DNA of 27,430 nucleotides from Fomitopsis serialis (GCF_022376445.1 NW_025955441.1:1-27430); one strand, 5' to 3'. Positions 1 to 11,528 are shown, counted from the stretch's first letter. The notes: a model not told the origin generated them from the letters alone. A program made the numbers and translations.

Positions 1-609
1 GATGACGATGTTACGATAATGCCCAGGCGTTGACTCAGAGAGGCGGAGACTACCGTTGATCCGTCCGATCGACAAGCTGCTCCGAGTGCAGCGAGTACTA
101 AACCAGTCAGCGACCATAGTGTCCCTGTTTTGTGCTAAAAACTCCTCTCACAAACCGTTCTTCAGACCTGCGCAAGGGCGTGCTAGTAGACGTCCTCAAC
201 GGTCGTGGCGAAGATCAGTGAGTGACTGTCGGAACCTCATGCACTACTGCCAAAGATCTCATAGTAGCATATTGCACCACGAGTGTGGCTCTTGATGCTC
301 GAGGATACGTGCATGCGGCTCGGGAGAACATGAAGGCGCACGGGTAAGCGGGACAAACCACTCGAGTGCTTGGTCATACAAGGGACTGAGGGGAGGCGTA
401 TATATACAGTACAGTGTCCCAAACTACTTGTCGTGGATCATCCGTCAACATAATTCTAAGTACACAGTAACACAAGTGGTCGAGCCGGAGACGATAACAA
501 CGATAACAGACTATGCAAGAGGACTGAAATGCCTCGTTCAAGAAATTGTTGACAAGATGTGTTTGAAGCTAGGGTCTAGATACAGGACGGTCCATCTCTT
601 GGTCGCCAG
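1..609. other. Intergenic, no supportable gene
   Basis: I find no convincing coding region here. Open frames are short, lack recognisable motifs and overlap on both strands. A TATA-like run lies near 399-408 (gtatatatac) and could be a core promoter on either strand, but no gene follows it convincingly within the window. The part next to 609 is likely the 3' untranslated region of the F-box gene, which ends at 610 on the minus strand. Confidence 0.5.
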
Positions 610-1977
610 TCAAGCTTCAAGTAGACCACGCTCTGACTGTATAGGTATCCACCTATCCGCGAAAAGTCCGACTTGCTTGGTGACAATGCGCCGATCGACG
701 ACTACACGCATCCCTGTGGCCAGAACAGGAGCAATTCGTACCCTCAGAGGATCGATTGCACCGGGAATGACGACGCCGTGTCCGGCATCTATATAGAAGT
801 AGAATGTAACCGTCATCCTCGGGCATTTGCGACGCAAAGCGATGAATGCATCACTCAGAGCCGACCAATCAAAGAACTCCCAGAGGAAGGGTTGTTTGGA
901 AGAATGAAAGTGGAGATCCACAACTTGCAAGTCGGTAGAGGTGATCCTCGACAGAAACACTGGGACGCGAGGCCATTGGTGATGCTTTTCGGGGGTGAAA
1001 CGGAAGGTGAGCGATACGGACTTCAGACGACGATGATTGGACAAATCGAGGCGTTCCAGCCACACTGCAGCACACGGTCCGGTGAGAGACCTGACTTTCT
1101 GAGAGCCACAGAACTGACACTTACCATCGTTGGCATTAAAGGCGAGCTCGAGGTACTCCAATGTTGCGTTGGCCCTGCGGAACACCGGAAGCAGCATAGG
1201 CAGTAAGGGAAGCCACCCAGATGTTCCGTTTATTGTCCATCCCAATCTCTTGAGCCGTAGCTCAAACGGGGGCACCGCTAACGCAGCTAGTAGCTTGCGC
1301 AGCTCATCTGACCGTGAGAAGAGGTCTCCCATGATGTCTTCTATAGAGATAGGTGCCTGTTGACGCTTTGCAACGAAGTTCTGGATAGCGGTGGTCTCGA
1401 GAGGCCACGGCTCATCCCAACGGCTGTCAATGTTATGTGCATGCAGGGAGGAAACTGTTGGGAATGCCCCGAGGAACTCCAAAAGTTCGTTGATACCCAT
1501 GACCTCCAGCCCGTGGTAGTGAATTGCTTTGAGATGGGGGAAGACGAATATCGAGGATAAAGCGTCTTGCATATTGAAGGCCTCGTCATCGGAATGTAAA
1601 TAGTCCATGAGGGCGGTGATATTGAAGCGCCTAACACAGAGAACCTCGACCACAGGAAGGCGGCGCGAGATGCTGCTCAACAATTCGCAGCGCATCTCTG
1701 AACGCTTCCCACGGCGAGGAAACCCCAGTATAGGCAACTCAAGCTCCCGCACACAGGAAGCAACACCAGTTCCGATCCGGTCAGATTCCTCTAGAAGAGA
1801 GAGGAAACGGATGGCGTTGCATCTTGTGTTCAGCACGATGGTCCCGAGAAGATGTAATCTCGTTGTGCGAGTCCAAGCGCGACAGACGAAACTGCAAGAC
1901 TTCAAAGTCTTCAGGTCGTCATGAAGGTGGTCCAGGACATGTTCTTGGGCCTCCAAGGGTAGCTCGGGCGGAGCCAT
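610..1977 (-). CDS. F-box domain protein, basidiomycete type
   Basis: This intronless frame encodes 455 residues. An N-terminal F-box is visible at about residues 4-45: LPLEAQEHVLDHL, then a leucine/cysteine helix (LKSCSFVCRAWTRTTR). F-box proteins are substrate receptors of SCF ubiquitin ligases; the F-box contacts Skp1 and the rest selects a target. The remaining ~400 residues are leucine-rich with irregular repeats (for example LERLDLSNHRRLKSVSL), as in the large, rapidly evolving F-box families of Agaricomycetes. No catalytic motif is expected or seen. The start ATG at 1977 is directly followed by the F-box and sits in a good context (AACATGG). The gene is codirectional with the transcription factor upstream, about 850 bp away, with no sign of co-regulation. 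The substrate is unknown. Confidence 0.85.
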   Translation of the reverse strand: MAPPELPLEAQEHVLDHLHDDLKTLKSCSFVCRAWTRTTRLHLLGTIVLNTRCNAIRFLSLLEESDRIGTGVASCVRELELPILGFPRRGKRSEMRCELLSSISRRLPVVEVLCVRRFNITALMDYLHSDDEAFNMQDALSSIFVFPHLKAIHYHGLEVMGINELLEFLGAFPTVSSLHAHNIDSRWDEPWPLETTAIQNFVAKRQQAPISIEDIMGDLFSRSDELRKLLAALAVPPFELRLKRLGWTINGTSGWLPLLPMLLPVFRRANATLEYLELAFNANDGKCQFCGSQKVRSLTGPCAAVWLERLDLSNHRRLKSVSLTFRFTPEKHHQWPRVPVFLSRITSTDLQVVDLHFHSSKQPFLWEFFDWSALSDAFIALRRKCPRMTVTFYFYIDAGHGVVIPGAIDPLRVRIAPVLATGMRVVVDRRIVTKQVGLFADRWIPIQSERGLLEA

Positions 1978-2436
1978 GTTGGATCCTCGTAGACAGGCTA
2001 TTATTTGTCAGAAACCCACAGCAATATCCATAAAGGTCCGTCGAAAACTCACCTCAAGTATGCGCAATGTGAAGACTGCGTCCAAGCCAGCCTCGTTATG
2101 CCCCTGATAAATGGCTACAAGCTAAGGACGACTCAGTGAGCAGCGTGCAGCTTGAACTAGCTCTTCGACGCACAGTACTGTATCCACTTGCACATCAACA
2201 CAGTGAAGTAACGTAGCTTTGACCTGATTGCTCCCGACGAGTTATCGGTCGTGTATTTGCACGTGTAAAACGACTTGGAGGACGGAGTACTTAGTACAAC
2301 GCAATGGCAGTAAGAGCCGCGAGATAGAGACAGCTGAGTGGCTGTAGTGGTGCTTAGGAATGAACGTTCAATTGTCGCTACGTGTCCGTCCCTTGGTGAC
2401 TTATGATCGGACCTTGAGTAAAAGAGAGTGAGGAGG

Positions 2437-2463
2437 ACGACGCACGACGCACGACGCACGACT
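2437..2463. repeat. Heptamer microsatellite (acgacgc)n
   Basis: Three perfect copies of acgacgc at 2437, 2444 and 2451, followed by a degenerate fourth (acgactc). It lies in the presumed upstream region of the F-box gene. No function is implied by the sequence. Confidence 0.85.
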
Positions 2464-2804
2464 CCGCGCGCCTCGCGGCGATTGCGTGGCGCCACTTACG
2501 CGCTCGCACGTGATCGCGAAGCGCTATACACCCCGCCGACTGAGGATGATCCTGCTTGACCCAGTCTAGACGAAAGCAATGCTACCTAAAGACACAGCTA
2601 CAATATCCGACGGGGAAGGGGGGGGGGGGTGCAAGAAGCAAGACTCTGTTCGTCTCATCCTAATACCAAGAAAAAAAAGATACAAATATGCTTGCGGCGA
2701 TGTCGCCCTCGTATCAATAGGAATGGGCAAACGCCGACATGGGGTCGGATCCCAACCAGTTGAAGCCTACGCGGACACGTTATTAGCTTCGAAGCGATCG
2801 CGCC

Positions 2805-2811
2805 TTTTATT
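2805..2811 (-). terminator. Putative polyadenylation signal of the transcription factor gene
   Basis: On the minus strand this reads AATAAAA, about 14 bases past the stop codon at 2825. The proximity to the stop and the lack of another gene on this strand make it a plausible poly(A) signal, though fungal signals are degenerate. Confidence 0.35.
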
Positions 2812-2824
2812 ATTGACCAAGCAA

Positions 2825-5800
2825 CTAACCAGGTAGAACGACATCTGGGAACACGTCGACAGACTGCATGGACTGTATGAGCTCCGAATCAAAGAACAGA
2901 GGCGGCGACATGGGCGCAGAAAAACTGGACGCCGCTAACTGAGACGACATTGGATGTGACATCTGAGACGCGGACGTAGCAGTGATGGTTGAGCTGAATA
3001 TCGTAGGCGACAATGTAGGCGGTGGTGTGTGCGGTTTGGGACTAGACTGGGTGCTCGTGCTGTCAGGCGCAGGAGACAGTGATTGTCGCGCAGAGGTACT
3101 GGCATGAGAAGGTGACGATGCTATCGACGTTGTTTTTGACCGTCGACTATCACGCTTGAGTGAAGACGGCGAATGGTCGATTCTGGCCATCGGCGTGTTA
3201 AGCAGCCCTTGCAAGAAACGCGCATACAGCTTGGGGCCATGCCGGTCGTCAATGGCCACTTCAGGCGACCCAAGGAGATCGATCACACGATGGACCAGGT
3301 CTTTGATTTCTACCCGCTGTTCCCTTGAAAGGTATACACTGTATTTCGGTTGCAGGAGCTGTGCATTGACAATTCAGTCGCGGGTTGGGCTTCTAGGAAC
3401 AGATCTGGTACCTTGATGAGAAACGCCGACGCGAAGGTAACAAAAACGCTTTGAGCTTCTGGTCCGTGTCGAATGTAAATCACTGTGTGACACTGCTAAG
3501 TCATTGACAGGTCCATTCCAACTATGAACCTACTTTGACTAGGGGTGCCAAGGCCATCTACGACAGACAGCACCGTGTCCTTCGCCGCCCGCAAGCACTA
3601 AACGATTGCAAATCAGAGTCAACACCGTGACGAAAGACGAGTTACGTACGCGCCAGAGAAAGGGCACCTCGTTGCTGGGAGACGCCTTGCCGAAGGAGTG
3701 CTGGAAGCCGACCGACAACACCGAGAGCCGTGCATAACTGTACGCCAACTTCAGTAGCCCTATCCGGAAGTGGCACTGCGGGTCGTCGGTCTTAGCGTTG
3801 CACAGAATCGGTTTCCAGCTCTCTTCAAGGGCGGCGAGGCGGTCGTCAGTCTCGCTCGCTATCTGAGCCACATCGATGTTCTGCGGGGCGTCAGAGCTGC
3901 ATTCTGCGGGAGAAGCGGCGGAGAAGGGAACGTACCTTGTTAATCCCTGAAGGGCGCTCCGGGTCGCTCCATATGCGCGCCCGGAACTCCCCCAACACGG
4001 CCAGCTCCGCCTTGTAACAGCAGAGGTGAACGTCGAAGCCTTGCATGTTGTACGGCGAGCTCTGCCACCAGTCCTCCGTGTGCTTCGCGACGTAGTCGTT
4101 GTTATCGATCACAGGAGCCTCTCCGTATTGCACCCCCGTCGAACGGTCGAGGTTGTAGCAGTTGAGCCAAGTTCTTGTACGGTTCAGCATCTCGCGTGCC
4201 CGTAGCTCGTTCTCGCCTTTGGTAGTAGTGACCGGGTACCGCAGCTTAAGATCAGTCGCCATGCTACGAGACGGGAAATTACGCATCAACACGCTGAGCA
4301 CGCAGTACCAGGGAATTACGACTGACCGAATGGCGAGCCCCAGATAGAGATAGCTCCTATCGTCCTCCCACCGCCGTGCAGGGACCGGGTACAAGCTGAG
4401 CAGGAGATACGCCTGAACAGCCTCAATCGACTTCTGACCTCCAATGAGCGCCGTACCCGCAGCCAAACGGGCATACTTCATGGCTTCCTGGTAGAGTTCC
4501 GGGCGCGGACAATAGTGCCTCGAAGCGATCGCGCATACTGTACGACATAGAGCACGTCAACTGACGTTCTCCGCGCGCATACGCACGGAATACTCACTGA
4601 CAGTGAATAGGAATGGTGAGCGCCAATACGTCTTCTGCGCCGTGTAGATGACCGGGTCGAGCAGAGAGACGGAGACGTTCATGTAATCAAAGTAGCTGTG
4701 CCGATCGTGGTCAGAAGGCAAAGGGATTAAGAGGTCACGGAACATACGTGGAGAACAGCTTCTCAGCTTCATCCGGTCGAATAATTCCATTGCGCAAGAT
4801 GGCAGGCTGTAACTGCTCATCGACGAGGGGTGTGTGCGGTGCGGGGCCTGCAAATGTACGGATCAGCAACCCCCAAATGAGATCAGACGACAAGAACAAT
4901 TACTCGGTCGGAAATAATTGTTGTTGGCCAGTCCTACTTCCTCCTCCTGCTCAGCACCAGGTGCGGCCTCGCGCCGCGAGACCCCTCGCGACATGCTGAG
5001 CGCAAGATTGGCCATAAACCCGAAAGTGGCATCCTCGTTGGGCAGAATGGCAAGCTTCGCGCCACCGCCTCCCGCCTTCCTCCCGGGCGCGCCATCCGTC
5101 GTGCTAGCCGTACTAGCAGGCGAGAGCGCGCTGCCGCTCGGCCCCGGCTCATACGACTCCGCACCCACCGACCCCACGCGCCCCTCCCCATGAGAAGAGC
5201 GCGCATCCTCGTCTTCCACGGTAGCCTCGTACTCGTACTCATACTCATCGTCGCTAGCGTCGTCCACGCTCCCCTCCTCGCCGAGCATGTCCACAGTGAC
5301 GCTCGCCCCGCCCATGCTCACGTACTTGCCGAGCTCCACTATAGACCGGCGCGCGTTCGTGACCCAGTCCGCGACGTCGCCCTCCGCAGGCGGGCACGGG
5401 ACGGGCACGGACCCGTGCAGGTCCTCCGCCGCGAGGACCGCCGCGGCGCCCTCGTCGCAGATGTTGGGCATGGGCCGCTGGCCCGCGGACTTGGACACGG
5501 AAATGCGGCGCGACGCGATGCGGTTCGCCTCCTCGAGCTTGTTCATGAGGTCCGAGATCTGCGCGGCCTGTTCCTTAATCTGGTTGATGAGGTGCTCCCG
5601 CTTTCTGGACGCGACGCGACGCAGGGGTCAGCATTGCGCGCAGGAGAGAGGAAGGGAAAGGCGGCCTCACGGGGGCGGTCTGCGTTTCTTGCGCCCGGGG
5701 ATGATGCAGTCGTGGTTGCCCTTCGTGCAGCGCTCGCAGACGTCGGAGTCGCGCGAGAAGACGCATCTGACCTGTTACAGGGCGCATATAGCGGCAGCGA

Positions 5801-6674
5801 GAACGCATATAGCCAGGTTAGGCGCGTCTCGGCGTGAACTACGAGGATATTACACACCTTCAGGCCTTTACACCGCGCGCATGCGCCGAGTCTGTGATCG
5901 CAGTCAGACTCCGAGAAAAGGGAGACTTGTCCGGCACTCACGGCTTGGGTTTCTGCTCCTGCTCAAGCGACGTGCCGTCGTCCCACAGACCATCAGCGTC
6001 GTCGTCGTCGACATCAAGCCCATCTCCCATCGTGCGCATGCGCTTGGCCACGCCTCGGCCGCCCTGCATGTCATACGACATTCTGCTGTAGGCGAGGGCG
6101 GCGTTCGTATGGAAGTCGGCGCCTCCCTGCGGGCCTGACAGAGGAGCAGACGGCGCATATATGTGCTGTGGGCCATCTATTGGTTGCTGAAACCCCCCGT
6201 AGGTTGAGGAGGCACGGGAATTTGGGCGTTGACTGCTTGATGCCATAGAGGTGGGCTGAACTCCGAAGGAGTAGTGGTCGACCTGAGCACTGCTGTGCCC
6301 ATGGAACACCGATGGGACCGAGGATACTTGTAAGGAACTCGATGAAGCTGCATTGAATCCCTGGCCTGCAGAAAAGACGTAAACTATAACAATCAATGCG
6401 TGAAAGCAGATGAATGCACACTCGAATACGCGTAATTACCCGAGAACGCGTCTTGCATCAATGGCTCTTGCGAGGCGTAGGACATCTGGCCGCTGCCAAA
6501 GGAGGGGCCGTAGCTAGTGTAGCCTGCATGGCGACTACTCTGGGGGTCACGACCTGCGTGGAACATCTGGAATTGAGCAGGATCTACTTCGTACTCGTTC
6601 TCGAGTTGTAGTTGCTGGGGTTGTCCGCCAGGGTGCATGCCGAGCGAGGGTTGCGTCCAGTCTTGGGGCACCAT
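2825..6674 (-). CDS. Zn2Cys6 transcription factor with fungal-specific TF domain
   Basis: My splice model has 13 exons: 6674-6440, 6365-5942, 5891-5858, 5771-5671, 5604-4904, 4847-4748, 4695-4598, 4537-4327, 4263-3936, 3880-3650, 3597-3534, 3482-3412 and 3358-2825. All junctions are GT-AG, all phases agree, and the sum is 3132 nt (1043 residues). The start ATG at 6674 has a strong context (GCCATGG) and is the first ATG of its frame. In order: a Gln/Ser/Gly-rich N-terminus, a binuclear zinc cluster with cysteines at about 224, 227, 234, 243, 246 and 253, a basic tail (GRKKRR, 257-262), a coiled coil (about 269-292), an acidic Ser-rich linker, the fungal-specific TF domain (about 520-860, containing YLYLGLAIRMATDLKL and LNRTRTWLNCYNLDRST), and a Ser/Thr/Pro-rich tail. 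Such proteins bind CGG-containing sites in nuclear DNA as pathway regulators. The target pathway cannot be read here. Confidence 0.92.
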
Positions 6675-6809
6675 GGCCGACGAAATATGCCTACGCGCGA
6701 CGCAGATAATGGAAGACAGCACAGCGCAGTAGGACGCGTATGGTTCGTGAGCAGGACGGGTTGCGTGCCGCTGTCTGCAGAGGTGTTGAATGGCGCCCAG
6801 AGATAGAGT

Positions 6810-6828
6810 AGATCTCTATATATTCGAA
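6810..6828 (-). promoter_or_regulatory. Possible TATA box of the transcription factor gene
   Basis: On the minus strand a TATATAGAGATC stretch lies about 140 bases upstream of the chosen start at 6674. This spacing would give a 5' leader of roughly 100 nt. It is the only TATA-like run in the near upstream region. An additional 5' untranslated exon cannot be excluded. Confidence 0.35.
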
Positions 6829-6839
6829 AGCCCGGGCGC

Positions 6840-8640
6840 TCGGAGAAGCTGTCATTGGACTTCCAGATTGAGCAGGAGCGCACCTCGCGGATCGTAGCAG
6901 GCGCACCGATTCTGGGACTGGTTCCGCGGCAGGGAGAGGTCGCAGGGCAATGCCCGTGGCAATCTCCTTCGGAAGGACATCCCAACCTCGGAAGGTCCAG
7001 AAAGGCTTGTTCCCCAGCTCGATTGGCTTCAGTCACGGCATGACACGGGCGATTCAGAAATCCAGTGTGGGCGTGACAGCGACGGCACGCCGTACCTCTT
7101 CCCGCTCTCCGAGTGAGTCGGATCGACTAACCCACTAGACACTCGAGTAACTTGAGCTGCACAGCCGCCGTGGTCATTTCGTCGCAGGTCCGAGTCGGAT
7201 TTGATGTCGGAGGACTAGGTCTTCGATATCAGCAGCTAGCCATCCGACTGGCGGCCAATCAATACGAAACGCTGAGAGAAGCGGTCATCTCAGCATTGTC
7301 TTCGCGCCAGCAAACCTGCAGGAGGTGATGCAGCCTGGTCGCAGCAGAGGGGCGATCTGAGACTCGTCGATTGCGGCGCGACGCGGGTTAGCAGCCGCCC
7401 GTGACCTGTTCCTCGCGGAGTCGAAACCGCCTCGATGTTCGCGCTCCTCGCTCCTCGCCTGCTCAGTGTCGCCGTGATGCGCTCTCCGTCCCCTTCGTGC
7501 TCGCTCGTCCGAATTGTCGTCCAGTTGTCCATGCCATTGCCAGTTCTGCCCAGTCGACGGTCACGTGTCACCACTGTCAACGAATCATGACGGTGTCTGT
7601 CAGGCTCAGCTTCATGCGGCGCAATCATCCTCGGCGCATCTACCATTTTCGGGTCCGTCCAATAAGCATAGCTTACTCTTTAGCTAACCTGCATTTCGTT
7701 GTCAGCCCAGGGCGAATGTTCACGGCTTCATTGCCTCAAAGCCCGCGGCGCGCGCGGACCGTTGTAGCAACGGCGTCACCGCGAGCGCTGTGGACGCAGT
7801 AAGCATCGATGCACATGTTTGCAGCGATCCACGGCAGCATGGACCTGTTTCACTCCTTTGGGTGGCACTTGGCGAGGTTGAAACGCGCAGACGCGCCAGG
7901 GATTCACTGTGACCCATCTCCAATGCGAAGAGTGCATCGCGCCGGGTCTACATCGGCGAATTCGAAGCGCCCAATGGCTGCCACAGGAGCCTCTGAGCAG
8001 CTTTCTGGAGGCTCGCTTACGGGCCTCTACGCGAAATCAAAAATGCCCGCTTATCCACTCCTCAGCCAATGAGAGGCACGGATTCCTGTCCGTTTTGGTT
8101 CAGGCGCGCGTCGAGACGTGCTTTTGTATTTGCAATTACATGGCTTTGCAGATGTAGCACTCATCGGCGGACATGCAGGTCCCATTCAATCTCACATACG
8201 CACCCGAGGTGAGTGTCATTTCGGTATAGTCAGCAGCGCCTGAGACGCAGCATGCGGAGGCACACATAGTCGCCGGGGAAAACACTGCAGAATCTGGACA
8301 GCATGACGAAGTGTTTGACTAACGGTAGTCGCCCTATGATCGCTCTCTTCGTATAAGCACATTCAACGAACCACGACACGTCTGGAGGTCGTTCATCTTC
8401 TTCAGCCGAGCTTTGTTGGCAATGACAGAGCATACTGAATAGCCTCCAGTCATGACACCAACAATTTGGTGGACTTCTCATCATTGCCTCCTCGACTAGA
8501 ACGGGATTACGATTCCCGCCGGCAGCGGGAGTAGGACACGGACTGACACGGAGGCGCCGAGGTCTAAGCACCGGGGGCACGGCCCAATAATCCACCCTGG
8601 GAAATGTTGATTTTACGCTGATCTTTGTCATTCTATGCAA
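6840..8640. other. Long intergenic region without a supportable gene
   Basis: Several overlapping frames of 60-136 residues exist on both strands, but none shows a domain, a coherent splice chain or homology to a neighbour. The longest are minus 8230-8640 (136 residues, Cys- and Arg-rich) and plus 7401-7802. The composition is similar to the flanking host genes. The part adjoining 6674 should contain the transcription factor promoter. Confidence 0.45.
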
Positions 8641-9000
8641 CCAATAAAAGAGGACGATACATTAAGATGAAATTAATAATAATCACTTCATGCAGTAGCT
8701 GGCAGCATTGCGAACGAACCGGAACAGCATTCATTGTTAAATCACAATAAATCTCAGATGTGCCACCCTGCCACTCCTTGATCATATGCTGAGAACATTG
8801 AAACATTGATCACGATGTGGTCAGCATGAGTCAACGGGTAATATCCTAGCATTATCTTGAACACATAGGGATTACATTCTAAAAGGCTTCACAATATTGT
8901 CCACTGTCACACTGATGCTACATCAGGAATACATTGGTAGAGCTTTACAAATGAGAACACAATGACATACCAATGTGATCAGAATACCATTTCAACAATC

Positions 9001-9375
9001 TCAGCATGTAGTATCATGCAACATAGGGATCAAATAAAGAATTGGTTCAGAATGAAATCTGTATGTGGTCATTGACCATTCAAAGGATATCCTCCCAATG
9101 AAAAAAGCATATTATCTCAGCAATCTCAGCATGTATCATCATGCAATACAGATATTTAATAATGGATTGGCTCAGAATGAAATCTGTATATAATCATTGA
9201 TCATATAAAGGATATCCCCCCAATGAAAAAAGCATATTATCTCAGCAATCTCAGCATGTATCATCATGCAATATAGACACCAAATAATGGATTGGCTCAG
9301 GATAAGATTTGTATGTGATCATTGATCATATAAAGAATAAACCCTCAATGAAACCAGCATATGCCATCATGTAAC
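9001..9375. repeat. 125-bp tandem repeat, three copies
   Basis: Units begin at 9001, 9126 and 9251, each with tcagcatgta followed by an atcatgcaa-like stretch, a ggattggctcag-like stretch, a cattgatcatataaag-like stretch and a caatgaaaaaagcatat-like end. The middle copy resembles both neighbours most closely. A degenerate fourth copy may follow (agcatatgccatcatgtaac from about 9356). The 125-bp spacing is exact between the first three units. Confidence 0.85.
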
Positions 9376-9589
9376 ATATATCTCTGCAAATGAACAAGTT
9401 TGAAATGAGTTTTGATGTGGTCATGGATGCCCCATGTAGCCCTCTGCTCATCAATGCAGTAGAGTTAGTTTCAATGACTGTGGTAAGGAACATGCTATAG
9501 TCAATCTAGTCATGTACTCATAACTGGTAAGAATCAGTTCTGTAACTACTCATCTTAGTCAGCACAGGCAGCCCAAAACCTATTGCCTA

Positions 9590-10015
9590 TAGTTGGGTGA
9601 AAACTCATACCTTGCCATATTCAGCCCCTACACATTGCCTATTGTTGGATGAAACCTATAGTTGGATGAAAACCCATCTTAGTCAGCCCCAGTACAAAAC
9701 CTATTGTCTACAGTTGGACGGCAACTCATCTTTGTCTGGTATTGCCATAAGGAGCACAAAACCTATGGCCTATAGTACAAAACCTATTACCTATAGTTGG
9801 ATGAAAACCCATCTTAGTCAGCTCCAGAACAAAACATATTGCCTATAGTTGGATGAAAACCTATCTTAGTCAGCTCCAGTACAAAACCCATTGCCTACAT
9901 TGGGATGACAACTCATCTTTATCAGGTAATGCCCTATTGCCCATACTTAGATGCAAACCCATCTTAGTCAGCTCCAGCACAAAACCTATTGGCTATGTTT
10001 GGATGAGAACACATC
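9590..10015. repeat. About 52-bp tandem repeat, roughly eight degenerate units
   Basis: The recurring unit contains agttggatgaaaaccc, atcttagtcagctccag and acaaaacctattgcctat in that order. Successive units near 9795, 9847 and 9899 are spaced exactly 52 bp, and others are shifted by small indels. The unit is unrelated in sequence to the 125-bp array just upstream. Translating it yields a repetitive peptide only as a by-product. Confidence 0.85.
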
Positions 10016-10440
10016 TCAGCTAGCTATCCCTATGACTATGTACAACACAGCAATCATTGAGAGGTGTACTGACCCCTGCTTTCAGACACACATCTAGCCA
10101 AAAGTGCTCTAATTTCTGCTAGTGTTACTATGATTTCATATAAGTCTGCTCTCATGCATGAGAGTTGACACTTGATATACTCAATGTCCTTGTAGACAAA
10201 AGTCAGTTGAGTGTTGACAACTCATAAAGTGTAATACCTCTGATCTGAGAATTTGCTGAGAGTGTATAACTGGCTCTGAGACATTACTGGATGGATTGTG
10301 AGGCATGGGGGACTAATAATCAAAGCTCATGTTAGCCTGTTCAGCTATCTCATCACATGTGACATGAGCCTACCTCGCCATCCCTAACACTTTGGGGAAT
10401 CTCTGCAAGTCCAGTCATCGAGTCTGGAGAGGCAAGGGAT

Positions 10441-11370
10441 ATGGATGAAAGGTCGGGGATCTCGTCAACCTCCATATGGAAGGTCAACGTCGGACTGAGT
10501 GGACACGCTTGGGTCCTGATACACACTCAGTGCTCATGCATGACCATGGAGCACTGGCTCGGACACACCGTTGATTGGAAGTGGATGCTTCAATGCGCGC
10601 ACGCTTCGCAGGTGGCACTTCGATGGCATGACAAGAATGGGATTCCTCGACTTGTGCAGGTTGGCTGGTAGGAAACCGTTGGTAATACTTTGCAGGATTG
10701 TCGTCATCTCGACCATGTTTCCTTCCGTCAGACAACTCGGGACTACCAACGATGCCACTCAACTTCCATCGAATAATGAGAGAAGTCTCATGCTCACCTC
10801 GTTTGAGTAGTGATCGGCATCCTCTACGATACATATATCAGCTAGAGGTGACATATACACTAACACGAGGGTGCCACTCACCTTGTTGGTCTTGAACTCC
10901 CTCGGAGACGATGACGGCCATACACAGGTATGCGACGAGATATATAGGGGACCTTGACGAGGATAAGGCACGCGTAGCCGAGTCATTAGCAATGCGCATC
11001 ACATTGTTCTCTGCACCGGTACAGCATTGTTCGGCGGTGCAGCTCTTAGCCCGCCACAATGAGTACGGCTTTCGTATTGGCGAGGGCAGTCGCACCCGGT
11101 ATGCGAGTCATGCGAACAGAGGCCAATTGGCGCAGCAGGCTAGCGGGTCAGCAGGCAGGCGGTTCGAGCGAGTAGGTGAACTGACGTTTGCAGATGAGCG
11201 CACGAAGATCGAGTCGGCGCTGACGCGACCGAAAAGGACACAAAAGCCACACAAAAACCCAACCGTGAGGTCGAGCAGTGGTATGCGAGGCCTCTGCGTC
11301 TATGGGATGTACGGGGGACTGTACAGTGGTCTAGGTAAGAAGGAGGAGGACGGACAAGACTCCGAACGAC
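10441..11370. other. Region between the AT-rich island and the retroelement
   Basis: A plus-strand frame of 214 residues (10911-11555) runs from here into the element and ends at the ACTG minisatellite. It is Arg/Ser/Gly-rich with no domain, and equally long frames lie opposite it, so I do not call it. No TTCGAA hexamer occurs in this stretch, in contrast to the sequence right after 11375, which suggests the element starts near there. Confidence 0.4.
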
Positions 11371-11528
11371 GTGGGAGAGCTTCGAAGATGTCGAAGACTG
11401 TTCGAAGACGAGGGCTAAGCCTCGAAGGTAGGAGGGGGAGTTTCGACAGACGTGTCGAACGAACGGTGACAAGGAAGGCGAGCGACGGCAGGAGAAGAAG
11501 TGTAGAGCCTCTCGGGGCAACTACGAGC

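Larger units (their letters stand above)
1978..2824. other. Intergenic region between the F-box gene and the transcription factor
   Basis: This stretch holds the presumed promoter of the F-box gene (minus strand) and the 3' end of the transcription factor gene. It contains low-complexity tracts: a heptamer array at 2437-2463, a run of 12 G at 2618-2629 and an A-rich tract near 2671-2680. A 112-residue minus-strand frame at 2157-2495 overlaps the heptamer array and has no recognisable domain, so I do not call it a gene. Confidence 0.5.
8641..10440. other. AT-rich non-coding island
   Basis: Composition changes sharply at about 8640 and returns to GC-rich at about 10440. The only frame of note (plus 9597-9848) is made of the tandem repeat at 9590-10015 and is not a gene. 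Two unrelated tandem repeat arrays occupy much of the middle and are annotated separately. I find no terminal inverted repeats, long terminal repeats or transposase. It may be a satellite-like insertion or a highly decayed mobile element. Confidence 0.65.

Noticed and set aside
237..422. Minus-strand frame downstream of a TATA-like run at about 399-408
   Set aside because: Short (about 46 residues from the first ATG), no domain, no splice partners; the TATA run alone is not enough.
673..1206. 177-residue plus-strand frame inside the F-box gene
   Set aside because: Antisense shadow of a well-supported 455-residue coding frame.
2157..2495. 112-residue minus-strand frame
   Set aside because: Overlaps the heptamer microsatellite, low complexity, no recognisable motif.
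4934..6138. Long plus-strand frames (215 and 283 residues) opposite the transcription factor
   Set aside because: Shadows of the minus-strand exons; the minus strand has a perfect 13-exon chain and domains.
7290..7802. Overlapping frames of 118 (minus) and 133 (plus) residues
   Set aside because: They lie opposite each other in Arg/Ser-rich translation typical of GC-rich non-coding DNA; no domain on either strand.
8230..8640. 136-residue minus-strand frame
   Set aside because: Possible orphan gene but no motif, no homologous neighbour and it abuts the AT-rich island; not enough support.
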